A DNA stretch of 64,000 nucleotides from Mycolicibacter hiberniae (GCF_010729485.1 NZ_AP022609.1:2418001-2482000), one strand, 5' to 3'; positions 35,415 through 42,460 are shown, counted from the first letter of the stretch. Translations and numbers: made by a program. Notes: generated by a model from the letters alone, not told the origin.

Positions 35415-36742
35415 GCCGGCCTTTGCAGGTGGTGGATAACGCGGTACCCATCTGCCCGGAGTGTGGTGAGTTGGATTGCGATTGCGCTGAGCTGTTACAG
35501 CGGGTTGACCCGGAAGATGTTCGCGGTTTTAATCCGGTGGCTTGGTCGCGGGTGATTCAATCCGAGCGGCCTATCCGTTTAGACCCCAATTCGGGCGCTC
35601 TATGGTCTCACTCTGGTGGTGTCTGGTCTGAGGACCGGAATGCCGTGGGTGATGTTCTGCCTATCAAGATGGGTAAGTCTTACCGCCGGAATAAGCACCT
35701 TGGCACGGTGACCGACCGGTTGCGTGCGGAGTTGAAGCACGATGAGCGGTTTATCCACCCGGATAAACCGGATGACCGTTATGTGTCTCTGCCGTCTGGT
35801 TTGTTCGATTTCACCAACGGTGAGGTTGTTCCGCACGATCCCGACATGCTGATTACCTACCAGTTGGACGTTGATCCGACGTTCTCGGTAGAGACACCGG
35901 AGTTTGATCGGTTTTTGGCCGACGTGCTACACTCCGGCGATATTGACCGGGTGCTCGACATCCTGGCCTATCTCCTGCGGCCTGGTAATCCGTCGCAGCG
36001 TGCGATCATGCTTACCGGCACGGGACGCAATGGTAAAAGTGTTTTGCTCAATTTGATCGAGGCGATAGTCGGTCGGCACAGTATGGCGGCGGTGCCGCTC
36101 CAGCGACTCAGCACCCGATTCGCCGCCGCACGCCTCTACGGCAAGGCGATCAACCTGGTCGGTGAAATTGATGGCGGTCACGTCGAAAGTACCGGCGCGT
36201 TCAAACAGATGACGGGCGGCGACCTGCTTGAGATGGATGTCAAGCATTCACAGGCATTTGCGGCTCACGTCTGGGCGGTGCCTGTTTTCTCGGCTAACCA
36301 GATACCTACGTCGTCGGACACGTCCGAGGGTTATCTCCGGCGGTGGGAGATTATCGAGTTCCCTAACAAGTTCGATGGTTCCGATACCACCATCGAGGCT
36401 CGGCTGTTCTCAGAGCGGGCCGCGATTGCCGGCAAGTTGTTGCGTCGCGCCGCAGCGACCGGGTTCACTATCCGGCGTTCTGCGCCGGGTGATGCCGCAC
36501 GGGAATCGTTCGCGAATCGTTCCGATCCTGTCCGGGCATGGTTGGCTGATGGTGAGATATTGCCGGTAGGTTTCACCGCCCGGACGCGTTCTTACGATTG
36601 CTACCGATTGTGGATCGAGGATGGTAACGGGAAACAGGCCCTTACCCGCAATAAGTTTTACGAGCGGGTCGCCGCTGTGCTCGGTCCAGCAAAGAAAAAC
36701 CGCGATGGCACCTACGGCTGGGATTTTCCCTCTAGCACCTAA
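35411..36742 (+). CDS. D5/SF3-type phage primase-helicase
   Basis: A 443-residue replication protein. An N-terminal cysteine cluster (CPECGELDCDC, about residues 15-25) could bind zinc. The D5_N-like region follows (YVSLPSGLFDFTNGEVVPHDPD). The SF3 helicase core has Walker A GTGRNGKS (203-210, Lys209), a LVGEIDG Walker B-like segment and PVFSANQIPTSS as sensor/motif C. It is the size of the phiRv1 homologue (Rv1582c type) and, like it, shows no clear archaeo-eukaryotic primase domain. It should unwind the element's origin, and the iteron-like repeats begin at its stop codon. Confidence 0.88.
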   Translation: MSRPLQVVDNAVPICPECGELDCDCAELLQRVDPEDVRGFNPVAWSRVIQSERPIRLDPNSGALWSHSGGVWSEDRNAVGDVLPIKMGKSYRRNKHLGTVTDRLRAELKHDERFIHPDKPDDRYVSLPSGLFDFTNGEVVPHDPDMLITYQLDVDPTFSVETPEFDRFLADVLHSGDIDRVLDILAYLLRPGNPSQRAIMLTGTGRNGKSVLLNLIEAIVGRHSMAAVPLQRLSTRFAAARLYGKAINLVGEIDGGHVESTGAFKQMTGGDLLEMDVKHSQAFAAHVWAVPVFSANQIPTSSDTSEGYLRRWEIIEFPNKFDGSDTTIEARLFSERAAIAGKLLRRAAATGFTIRRSAPGDAARESFANRSDPVRAWLADGEILPVGFTARTRSYDCYRLWIEDGNGKQALTRNKFYERVAAVLGPAKKNRDGTYGWDFPSST

Positions 36743-36884
36743 AAGTTGCCGTCATTCGGCCAAAAGTTGCCGTCATTTGGGCAAGAGTTGCCGTCAAACT
36801 GCCGTCACCTAGAAGTCCGTAACCGCAGCTCACTTGTGGTTGGTCACTGCAATGACGGCAGTTACGGCAACTTTTTTGAAAAAG
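36741..36884. other. candidate replication origin with iterons
   Basis: AAAAGTTGCCGTCATT is perfectly repeated at 36741-36756 and 36762-36777, with a 14/16 copy at 36783-36798. GCCGTCA recurs at 36801. Core spacings are 21, 21 and 11 bases, whole helical turns, so all face the same side. Opposing copies follow: AATGACGGCA (36851-36860) and ACGGCAACTTTT (36864-36875), 11 bases apart. An A/T-rich CTTTTTTGAAAAAG stretch ends the array. The array starts on the helicase stop codon, a typical place for a Rep-dependent origin in satellites such as SaPIs. Confidence 0.7.
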
Positions 36885-37057
36885 GTGCCTATACGTAGGG
36901 CTTCCAGCCCGCGTCAGCGCCTACACCCTCTAGCAAACTTTTTGGTAGCCCGCGCGCAGCGCATGGTGCCCCCGAATCGAGCTTGGCGAGTGAGGGCACT
37001 ATCCCCTTCCCCGAGCACCGCGAGGGATCTAATCAACCTTTTGAATGGAGTCTTGGA

Positions 37058-37213
37058 ATGAACTTTGTCTCTGATCTTTTGGAGAATCTTGAGTCGGGTT
37101 TCGGTCGTCGTGTCGTGTGTGATGTGACCCACGACGACATCGAACTACCTAAACCGATGACCGTGTTGGATGTTCTTGCCGGTTTCAATAACTCGTGTGT
37201 CGAGGTGTTGTGA
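37058..37213 (+). CDS. small hypothetical protein of the element
   Basis: A 51-residue protein (MNFVSDLLENLESGFGRRVV at the start) ending FNNSCVEVL. A GGAG ribosome site lies seven bases before the ATG. Its stop overlaps the next start (TGATG), and it begins a three-gene coupled series ending with the scaffold-like gene. It is not recognised and has no membrane segment. Confidence 0.65.
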   Translation: MNFVSDLLENLESGFGRRVVCDVTHDDIELPKPMTVLDVLAGFNNSCVEVL

Positions 37214-37437
37214 TGGCGCACGGCGACAGTACGGCACCGTGGGCTAAATCCCGTGATGAGCGTTTCGCAGAGTTTGTAAAGCGCACCGACAGTTACAACG
37301 CTGCCGTCGTGGCGGCTGGTGATGAGCCTTGGCATAAAGATGATTTGCAGGTTCGCCGCGATTTGTGGGACCGGCGTTTCCGCCGTCCCGAACCTACTAA
37401 AAGCTTGTCCATTCCGAGTGTCCAGGGGTTGAATTGA
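37213..37437 (+). CDS. small hypothetical protein before scaffold gene
   Basis: A 74-residue charged protein (MAHGDSTAPWAKSRDERFAE at the start; later WHKDDLQVRRDLWDRRF). It overlaps the previous stop by one base, and its own stop overlaps the TTG start of the scaffold-like gene by three bases. Translational coupling places it with the head genes. No family is recognised. Confidence 0.68.
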   Translation: MAHGDSTAPWAKSRDERFAEFVKRTDSYNAAVVAAGDEPWHKDDLQVRRDLWDRRFRRPEPTKSLSIPSVQGLN

Positions 37438-37877
37438 GTACCGAAACTATTCCATCTGATGTCATTACGCCCGAAGATGGTGAAAACCCGCCAGAATTGA
37501 TTACAGACACCGTTACGGACGTTTCCGCTGGTGGCCCTAAGCCTAATCGTGAGGCTCGTTACCGTGTAGAGCGTAACGAGGCCCGTTCTCATGTTGAGCA
37601 GCTTCAGCGCCGGGACGCCGAGCGGTTGGCCGCAAAAGGCCTCAGTAACCCCGCCGATCTGTTTACGTTGGGCGGTATCGAATTGGGTGAGCTGTTGGAT
37701 GAGTTGGGGTTTGTTGATCCTGACAAAGTGTCTGCGGTGGTCTCTGACATTCTCGGTTCCCGTCCGGGTTTGAAGTTGGTGGACGCTCCCGTTGATCGTT
37801 CGCAAGGTTTCGGCTCATCTGTTGCCAGCACTGGTCCGACTTGGGGGAATCTGCTTAGAGATCGCCCTGGCGCTTAG
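37434..37877 (+). CDS. phage scaffold-like protein
   Basis: A 147-residue acidic, helical protein. The middle (REARYRVERNEARSHVEQLQ, then RRDAERLAAKGLSNPADLF) and the C-terminal ELGELLDELGFVDPDKV segment match the pattern of actinophage scaffolding-like proteins encoded directly before the capsid. The scaffold guides assembly of the procapsid and is absent from the mature head. The TTG start has AGGGG upstream and overlaps the previous stop. A strong hairpin terminator separates it from the capsid gene. Confidence 0.75.
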   Translation: MSTETIPSDVITPEDGENPPELITDTVTDVSAGGPKPNREARYRVERNEARSHVEQLQRRDAERLAAKGLSNPADLFTLGGIELGELLDELGFVDPDKVSAVVSDILGSRPGLKLVDAPVDRSQGFGSSVASTGPTWGNLLRDRPGA

Positions 37878-37922
37878 TCACCCATAGTTTTCCGCTGAAC
37901 CCGGTTTGTGGTCGGGTTCGGC

Positions 37923-37939
37923 GTGCGCCAGCGGCGCAC
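37923..37939. repeat. perfect hairpin between scaffold and capsid genes
   Basis: GTGCGCC-AGC-GGCGCAC gives a 7-base-pair stem with a 3-base loop. It contains the CGCCAGCGGCG variant of the motif repeated near 34876-34916. No T run follows, so it is probably not itself a terminator. Confidence 0.6.
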
Positions 37940-37980
37940 CCATGGCATCCGTCTGTGGCGGTGCTGATTAATCCATCGAA

Positions 37981-38009
37981 GCCATCCGGTACATACCGGG
38001 TGGCTTTTT
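37981..38009 (+). terminator. Rho-independent terminator upstream of capsid gene
   Basis: GCCATCCGG pairs with CCGGGTGGC (nine pairs including one G-U) around TACATA, followed by TTTTT. It ends 46 bases before the capsid start, so capsid transcription needs read-through, antitermination or its own promoter in the short remaining gap. Confidence 0.85.
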
Positions 38010-38054
38010 CGTTTGCCGGGGTAACGCCCTGGCTTGTCTCTATAGGAGATTTTT

Positions 38055-39140
38055 GTGAGTACTACACGTGCTGATCTGGCATCTGCTTGGTTGCCCGAGG
38101 ATTATGGCGACCTGGTGAATTTGGCTGTTCAGGCTAAATCTATCGCCGCTAACGCCGCGACGTTTCTGACTACGAATAAGTCGAAACTCAATGTCCCGGT
38201 GTGGAAGTCTGACCCCGGTGTTGGTTGGTATGACGAGTTGGACCCGATTGCTGAGGCTGATGGTGATGCCGAAGAGGTCACGGTGGTCCCGGCGAAAACC
38301 GCCGGCCTTACCTTGGTCGGTAATGAGTCTGTCGGTGACACCGATCCGGCTATCGCTGACCGTATCGGTCAGGCGCTTGCTAATCAGATTGCTCGGTCTG
38401 TTGATCAGGCATTTTTCGCTAACACCACCGCGAAAGGTCCAGACGGGTTGCTGTCGCTGGGGTATTCGGTGGTCAGCACTGGTGGTTCGCTGACCAACTT
38501 GGATGCTTTTGTGACCGCCCGGTATAGGGCGCTGGCGTTTGGCAGCGTGTTGACTTCGTGGATTGTCTCGCCGGAAACCGCTGAGGCTTTGTCCAAGTTG
38601 AAGATCGCTTCGGGCAGCAACCAGTCGTTGCTGACTTTTGTCGAGGACGGTATTCAGGTGTGCGGCCTACCTGTGTTGGTCTCTGACCAGGTGGATGCGG
38701 GCACGGTGGCGTGGGGTATCCCTAAGGAGCACACGCTGTTTGTGCAGCGCACAGGTACCGAGGTTTCGCAGTTCCACAACGTCCAACAGGATGGTCGGTG
38801 GATTCGCGCTACTAGCCGTATTGGCGTCGCGTTCGTCAATGAGCCTGGTGTGGTTCGGATTGTGGATGGTCCGATCACTTACGCGCTGAGTTTTGGTGGC
38901 GCTACTGGTGGTAACGCGACGGTGAGCCTGAATGGTCTTGGTCCGTCTGTGACTATCGCCCACAACGCGAACGCTACGGCGGTTAAGGCTGCAATTGTCG
39001 GTATTGATGACGGCATCGTGGCCGATGACGTGACCGTTACCGGTTCTGCTGGTGAGTTCACCGTGATTGTTCCGGGTGTGTTGACCGTGAATGGTGCTGC
39101 GCTGACCGGTGGTACCGGCGCGTCGGTGACCCTCGCCTAG
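38055..39140 (+). CDS. phage major capsid protein (HK97-type) with display domain
   Basis: A 361-residue capsid protein. The N-terminal 275 residues have HK97-fold features: VQAKSIAANAATFLTTNKSK, then GNESVGDTDPAIADRIGQAL and WGIPKEHTLFVQRTGTEV. The last 85 residues (YALSFGGATGGNATVSLNG, VTIAHNANATAVKAAI, DDVTVTGSAGEFTVIVPGVL) form an Ig-like or decoration-type domain common at the ends of actinophage structural proteins, likely displayed outside the head. No separate protease gene is present. The GTG start has TAGGAG upstream. Confidence 0.88.
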   Translation: MSTTRADLASAWLPEDYGDLVNLAVQAKSIAANAATFLTTNKSKLNVPVWKSDPGVGWYDELDPIAEADGDAEEVTVVPAKTAGLTLVGNESVGDTDPAIADRIGQALANQIARSVDQAFFANTTAKGPDGLLSLGYSVVSTGGSLTNLDAFVTARYRALAFGSVLTSWIVSPETAEALSKLKIASGSNQSLLTFVEDGIQVCGLPVLVSDQVDAGTVAWGIPKEHTLFVQRTGTEVSQFHNVQQDGRWIRATSRIGVAFVNEPGVVRIVDGPITYALSFGGATGGNATVSLNGLGPSVTIAHNANATAVKAAIVGIDDGIVADDVTVTGSAGEFTVIVPGVLTVNGAALTGGTGASVTLA

Positions 39141-39208
39141 ATTCCCCAATCTGGCACGGGCAGGTGGGACCGCTAACCCACCTGCCTGGCTAGGGGGAGG
39201 TTCCCTAA

Positions 39209-39619
39209 TTGGCTTACGCAACAACCGCCGATGTCGTAGTACGGCTCGGAAGACCGTTGACGGCGGACGAATCCGCCCAGGCTGAGATCCTGCTCGAAGA
39301 TGCTGAGCTGGAAATCCGGCAGCGTATCCCCGACCTAGACGAGAAGGTCACCAACGGTGGCCTAGATGAGTCGATAGTGGTCCGGGTGGAGTCCACCGCT
39401 GTAAAGCGGGTGATCCAAAACCCCGAGGGTTACACCTCGGAGACCGATGGTGACTACACCTACCAACTCAACTATGAGTTGGCCTCGGGTGAGCTTCAGA
39501 TCACTAACCGCGAGTGGGGCCTGTTGGGTGTGGGGTCCGCGTTGTTTTCGATCCACCTCAGAGTGCCTACTCCGTTCGAGCGTTTCCGGGCCGATCCACG
39601 GTTCGCATTTCCATTGTGA
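39209..39619 (+). CDS. phage head-tail connector (Gp15/Gp19-like)
   Basis: A 136-residue protein starting MAYATTADVVVRLGRPLTAD and ending ERFRADPRFAFPL, with a helical core DAELEIRQRIPDLDEKV. This is the usual pattern of the first head-completion protein encoded just after the capsid in mycobacteriophages. The TTG start is supported by GGGGGAGG eight bases upstream. It should bind the capsid vertex to form the connector ring. Confidence 0.85.
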   Translation: MAYATTADVVVRLGRPLTADESAQAEILLEDAELEIRQRIPDLDEKVTNGGLDESIVVRVESTAVKRVIQNPEGYTSETDGDYTYQLNYELASGELQITNREWGLLGVGSALFSIHLRVPTPFERFRADPRFAFPL

Positions 39620-39635
39620 AACAGGGGGTTTCATC

Positions 39636-40004
39636 GTGTCTCTGTTAGATCGCGGTGGTCAGTATGAACCTGTCACTGTTTATCCCGAGGTGCTTACCGA
39701 GGACATCGACGGTAACCCGCGAACGTCACCGGACCCGGATGGAATCCCAACCACCGCAAGATTCCAGGTGATGAACCAAACCGGTACGTCTGCCCGCAGG
39801 TCTGAGGAAGACAACGAGGGTTTCGAATCCGAAGAGGTCTACTCGATGCGGTTTCCCCGTTCGTTCGACCGCGCCCACGGGTTGCTCGGTCTGCAATCAC
39901 AGATCGACTGGCACGGTGATCGCTGGTCGGTGTTTGGGTATGGAAACCGTTTCAACGGTTCCCCCCGTACTGCTCGGTTCGTCTACACGATTAAGAGGTC
40001 GTAG
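39636..40004 (+). CDS. phage head-to-tail stopper-like protein
   Basis: A 122-residue protein (MSLLDRGGQYEPVTVYPEVL at the start). It contains NQTGTSARRSEEDNEGFESE and HGDRWSVFGYGNRFNGSPRT, hallmarks of the mycobacteriophage head-to-tail stopper. The GTG has CAGGGGG eight bases upstream. Its stop overlaps the next start by one base. It closes the packaged head and accepts a tail, which this element does not encode. Confidence 0.82.
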   Translation: MSLLDRGGQYEPVTVYPEVLTEDIDGNPRTSPDPDGIPTTARFQVMNQTGTSARRSEEDNEGFESEEVYSMRFPRSFDRAHGLLGLQSQIDWHGDRWSVFGYGNRFNGSPRTARFVYTIKRS

Positions 40005-40435
40005 TGCCTCGCCTGCCAAGGGTTTTCAGTGTGGTGGCACCGGTCCTCAGAGCCGAGTTTCCCGACTGCCAAGTGGTGTCGTGGGTGCCTAACGTCAAGC
40101 ATCGAACGTTTCCGCTCATCCAATTGCGTCGATCCGGCGGTGTCCGTCACCGTACCGAACCGACGCTGTTGGGTACTCCGATTGTTGAGCTGACCGTTCA
40201 CTCTAAGGACGGTCTACCCGAGGTTGAAGAACTCTACGAGGATGCGCTGGAAGTTCTCTACGACGTGGTGCGGCGTCAGATCGTGACGCCTGCCGGTTAC
40301 CTGCATTCGATCTTTGAGCGGTCGGGCAGCACTCAGGTCAGTTCCCCGTTCCAGGATGCTTGGGCAGTCCAGGGGCTAGTGCAGTTTGGCGTGCGCCCTC
40401 CACGTACCCGCGTGCTGCTTGGCCCTGCGGCCTAG
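40004..40435 (+). CDS. tail terminator/head-tail joining-like protein
   Basis: A 143-residue protein. PRVFSVVAPVLRAEFPDCQV and later GTPIVELTVHSKDGLPEVEE resemble the neck or tail-terminator proteins that follow the stopper in siphophage gene order. The GTG overlaps the preceding stop. It is the last structural gene; no tail tube, tape measure or tip protein follows. This implies that tails, if used, come from another phage. Confidence 0.75.
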   Translation: MPRLPRVFSVVAPVLRAEFPDCQVVSWVPNVKHRTFPLIQLRRSGGVRHRTEPTLLGTPIVELTVHSKDGLPEVEELYEDALEVLYDVVRRQIVTPAGYLHSIFERSGSTQVSSPFQDAWAVQGLVQFGVRPPRTRVLLGPAA

Positions 40436-40707
40436 CCCTCTGGCACTGGCAGGTCAGCCAGTGCCTTGTGTGGGCGTCGGGGTAGTGGGTGGCCCTGTGT
40501 TTGCTACCGCCCTCGCCCGCGCAGCGTGGCCGCTGCACTCCTGCTGCACTGCCGCACTACCGGCGGGGCAGCACGTCAGAGTATTAGCAGGTCAGAGGGG
40601 TGGGGGTATCACCCCTCCCCCCCCGCATCCCGACCGGGCTGTAATGCGGCGACGACATCCGGTGTGGTTTAAAACGTCGTTGCCGATGGTTCCGAGTGTT
40701 TGCTGGT
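40436..40707. other. non-coding gap after structural genes with two hairpins
   Basis: First hairpin: GGCACTGGC (40442-40450) with GCCAGTGCC (40457-40465), a perfect nine-pair stem seven bases after the stop codon, fitting a T-poor terminator. Second: GAGGGGTG (40595-40602) with CACCCCTC (40610-40617), next to a run of C. No gene is supported in this 272-base stretch. Confidence 0.6.
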
Positions 40708-40974
40708 TTACCTAGCCAGCAGTGCTGCCACGTCGCTAAAGGTCTCGTAGACTTTGGCATCTACAGCTAAGCTGCGCTGGCCGTCCAAGTGCGTATGGTC
40801 TGTGAGAGTTGCGAATACCTCTGCTGGTTTGCCGTCCGCTTTAGGGAATGCACCTGGTGGATCGTTACGGACCTCCCAGGACCAAGGCCCTTTGTCTGCT
40901 CTGAATCCATCCGGGTGTTGTTCAACTGTCCAACCGTGTTGCTCTGCAAGTTCTCTCAACGTGTCGATATTCAC
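40708..40974 (-). CDS. small hypothetical protein of the element
   Basis: An 88-residue protein beginning MNIDTLRELAEQHGWTVEQH and ending ETFSDVAALLAR. The first 25 residues look like a small alpha/beta start, and tryptophans appear in KGPWSWEVRNDPPGAF. The GTG start lacks a clear ribosome site. It is read leftward, opposite to the structural genes, as lysogeny or accessory genes often are. No family is recognised. Confidence 0.5.
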   Translation of the reverse strand: MNIDTLRELAEQHGWTVEQHPDGFRADKGPWSWEVRNDPPGAFPKADGKPAEVFATLTDHTHLDGQRSLAVDAKVYETFSDVAALLAR

Positions 40975-41043
40975 GGTGAGCAGCTAAGCACCTGATACCC
41001 GTTGTGGTGTTCGGTTCCGGCCAGCTCGTCGTCGGCAGGAGGC

Positions 41044-41256
41044 CTAGGCGTGGGTCTGCGGTAAGCTCTTGCCGTCCTGGCCGGTGACAGGTGCGTCATT
41101 TGACGCACCTCGATCTCTACGGACAGTTGGCTCACTTGCCCCGGTCACATCTGCGATAGCCCGGTTCGACATCCCCACCCCGGCCAGCTCGGCAACCACT
41201 TCCCGGCGTTCTACTGCCGGTAGCTTGAAACCGTCCAGCTCTGAGTTGCACCGTTT
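41044..41256 (-). pseudogene. remnant of phage helix-turn-helix/ParB-like regulator
   Basis: The minus strand encodes about 70 residues including LPAVERREVVAELAGVGMSN, then RAIADVTGASEPTVRRD and VTGQDGKSLP. This order, a resolvase-type helix-turn-helix followed by a VTGxDGK tail, is typical of DNA-binding proteins in actinobacterial phages and islands. The frame opens after a stop with no proper ATG or ribosome site and lacks an N-terminal domain, so it looks truncated; a GTG inside could still give a short product. Confidence 0.5.
41089..41110. repeat. perfect 10-base inverted repeat
   Basis: AGGTGCGTCA and TGACGCACCT are perfect 10-base arms around TT. It lies inside the regulator remnant on the other strand. 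The symmetry fits an operator for a dimeric repressor; there is no T run for a terminator. Confidence 0.55.
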
Positions 41257-41289
41257 TCATTTTTCCGACTAGATATTTTCCGATTTCCG

Positions 41290-41319
41290 CAGGTAGCGAG
41301 TTTTTCGCTACCTGTTTTT
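41290..41319. terminator. strong Rho-independent terminator
   Basis: CAGGTAGCGA and TCGCTACCTG make a perfect 10-pair stem around GTTTT, followed by TTTTT on the plus strand. It isolates the small-terminase gene from anything transcribed rightward from the structural block. Confidence 0.9.
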
Positions 41320-41384
41320 GGCAACTAAAAGACGGGAGAAACCGTTGAAATTCACGGTGTTAGACCTCCCCAATAGGTTTGATC

Positions 41385-41675
41385 GTGCGTAAGCCTCGCG
41401 GTTTAGAAACTGCCGGCTCGAATTTGTGGACTCGCATTACCGCTGAGTTTGATATGGATTCTGAGCCTCATAAGGTGGCAATTCTAGAGTCTGCTTGTCG
41501 AACCGCTGATGACGTTGCGCGGTTTGAAAAGGCCGCTGCTGATGCGCCGTTGTGTGTTAAGGGCAGCGCTAACCAGCTTGTTATTCATCCGCTCCGCAGC
41601 GAGATTAGGTTTTCGCGTGGTTTGTTGAGTCAGCTTTTGGCTCGACTCAATTTTGAAGGTCAGGAAGTTCTATAA
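41385..41675 (+). CDS. P27-like phage terminase small subunit
   Basis: A 96-residue protein with the compact pattern of P27/Terminase_4 small terminases. The pieces are LETAGSNLWTRITAEFDMDSE, ILESACRTADDVARFEKAAA, CVKGSANQLVIHPLRSEIR and LLSQLLARLNF. Such proteins recognise packaging sites and hand DNA to the large terminase. No large subunit is encoded nearby, the classical arrangement in phage satellites that redirect a helper's packaging machine. GTG at 41385 has AGG seven bases upstream; TTG at 41379 is the alternative. Confidence 0.8.
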   Translation: MRKPRGLETAGSNLWTRITAEFDMDSEPHKVAILESACRTADDVARFEKAAADAPLCVKGSANQLVIHPLRSEIRFSRGLLSQLLARLNFEGQEVL

Positions 41676-41693
41676 TGCAAAGATTGTTTTGCG

Positions 41694-41927
41694 ATGGCAG
41701 GTAGTTTACCTAAGACACGCAGACGGAGCCGGTCGCCTGTTAAGGCGGCAGAGTTGCCGGATAACTTGAAATCGTTTGATGATTGGGTTTACCCGAACGG
41801 CTTATATGATTACATGTCAGCTTTGGGTCAGGTTGTTGGCGGCAACCAGCGTTTGACGCCGATTATGAATCAGGCTGGCTTGAGTGCTGCTGATTGGTTC
41901 CGCAGGGCGCTGTCTGTATTGAAGTGA
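41694..41927 (+). CDS. small hypothetical protein next to small terminase
   Basis: A 77-residue protein. The basic N-terminus (MAGSLPKTRRRSRSPVKAAE) is followed by a helical segment with NGLYDYMSALGQVVGG and ends DWFRRALSVLK. It follows the small terminase by 18 bases on the same strand, so it may assist packaging or helper interference. No family is recognised. Confidence 0.6.
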   Translation: MAGSLPKTRRRSRSPVKAAELPDNLKSFDDWVYPNGLYDYMSALGQVVGGNQRLTPIMNQAGLSAADWFRRALSVLK

Positions 41928-41944
41928 TTCCCGTTGGGGTTGCG

Positions 41945-42196
41945 TCACTTAAACCATTGTTTCCCTGCTGGGTAGAACGCTGTTTCTAGGCAACGGTATT
42001 TGTAGAGTCCGTCCTTACTTTTACCAAGCTCTAGCGCCCCTATTTCGACCAGCCGGGCGACCTCCGCACATTCAGCTATGTGAGTGGGGAGTGCATCCTT
42101 TGGGTATGACTGCACCGTCCGTGCTGCCGCCACGTCGGCAGGTGTAGCACCTGGTAGGTCGTTAACTGTCGACGGCCAATCATTATCATCATCCAT
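41945..42196 (-). CDS. small hypothetical protein of the element
   Basis: An 83-residue acidic protein (MDDDNDWPSTVNDLPGATPA at the start) with a winged-helix-like tail (IGALELGKSKDGLYKYRCLE). Its ATG overlaps the end of the upstream small DNA-binding-like gene by eight bases, so both are one leftward transcript. It could be a regulator; not recognised. Confidence 0.58.
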   Translation of the reverse strand: MDDDNDWPSTVNDLPGATPADVAAARTVQSYPKDALPTHIAECAEVARLVEIGALELGKSKDGLYKYRCLETAFYPAGKQWFK

Positions 42197-42452
42197 GTTT
42201 TGAGATTAACAGCTCCGGTGTGATGTCGCCATGTTCGATAGCGGATTCGATGGCCTCAGCGGGGAGACGGGATAGTTCGTAGAGTGCCTGCATTGAATAC
42301 GGGAAATGTAGAGAGTTGTCTACATTTGAGATGGCCGGATTTCCACTAATCTCCATTAGCCTCGCCGCCCATGATCGGCTTATCCCGATCTGTTTAAGCA
42401 TCGACGCTTGCAGGGAACCTGCTGGCGCTTGGCGTCGGCAGATCGTTCCCAT
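42189..42452 (-). CDS. small DNA-binding-like protein, possibly element repressor
   Basis: An 87-residue protein. GISRSWAARLMEISGNPAIS and MQALYELSRLPAEAIESAIE match a segment of DUF3102/ParB-like proteins seen in actinobacterial phages and islands, where they act in replication or regulation. It is much shorter than those relatives, so it may be a truncated derivative. The ATG lies in the centre of a perfect 16-base palindrome (42444-42459), which would allow autorepression. Confidence 0.55.
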   Translation of the reverse strand: MGTICRRQAPAGSLQASMLKQIGISRSWAARLMEISGNPAISNVDNSLHFPYSMQALYELSRLPAEAIESAIEHGDITPELLISKHG

Positions 42453-42459
42453 GGGAACG
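42444..42459. promoter_or_regulatory. 16-base perfect palindrome over a start codon
   Basis: CGTTCCCATGGGAACG is fully self-complementary and contains the ATG of the leftward DNA-binding-like gene. A protein bound there would block initiation or transcription in both directions. Candidate operator for the element's control circuit. Confidence 0.55.
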
Positions 42460-42460
42460 G

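Noticed and set aside
36741..36807. CRISPR-like array
   Set aside because: Repeats are 16 bases at 21-base period with 5-base gaps, no spacers of proper size and no cas genes; iterons explain them better.
36834..37061. 75-codon frame after the iteron array
   Set aside because: Overlaps the origin-like repeats and has no ribosome site; the next credible gene starts at 37058 in another frame.
40386..40715. 109-codon plus-strand frame after the last structural gene
   Set aside because: Starts inside the previous gene, runs through two hairpins and has no protein-like composition.
41069..41272. 67-codon plus-strand frame
   Set aside because: The opposite strand encodes a recognisable helix-turn-helix remnant; the plus frame is low-complexity serine/threonine/arginine.
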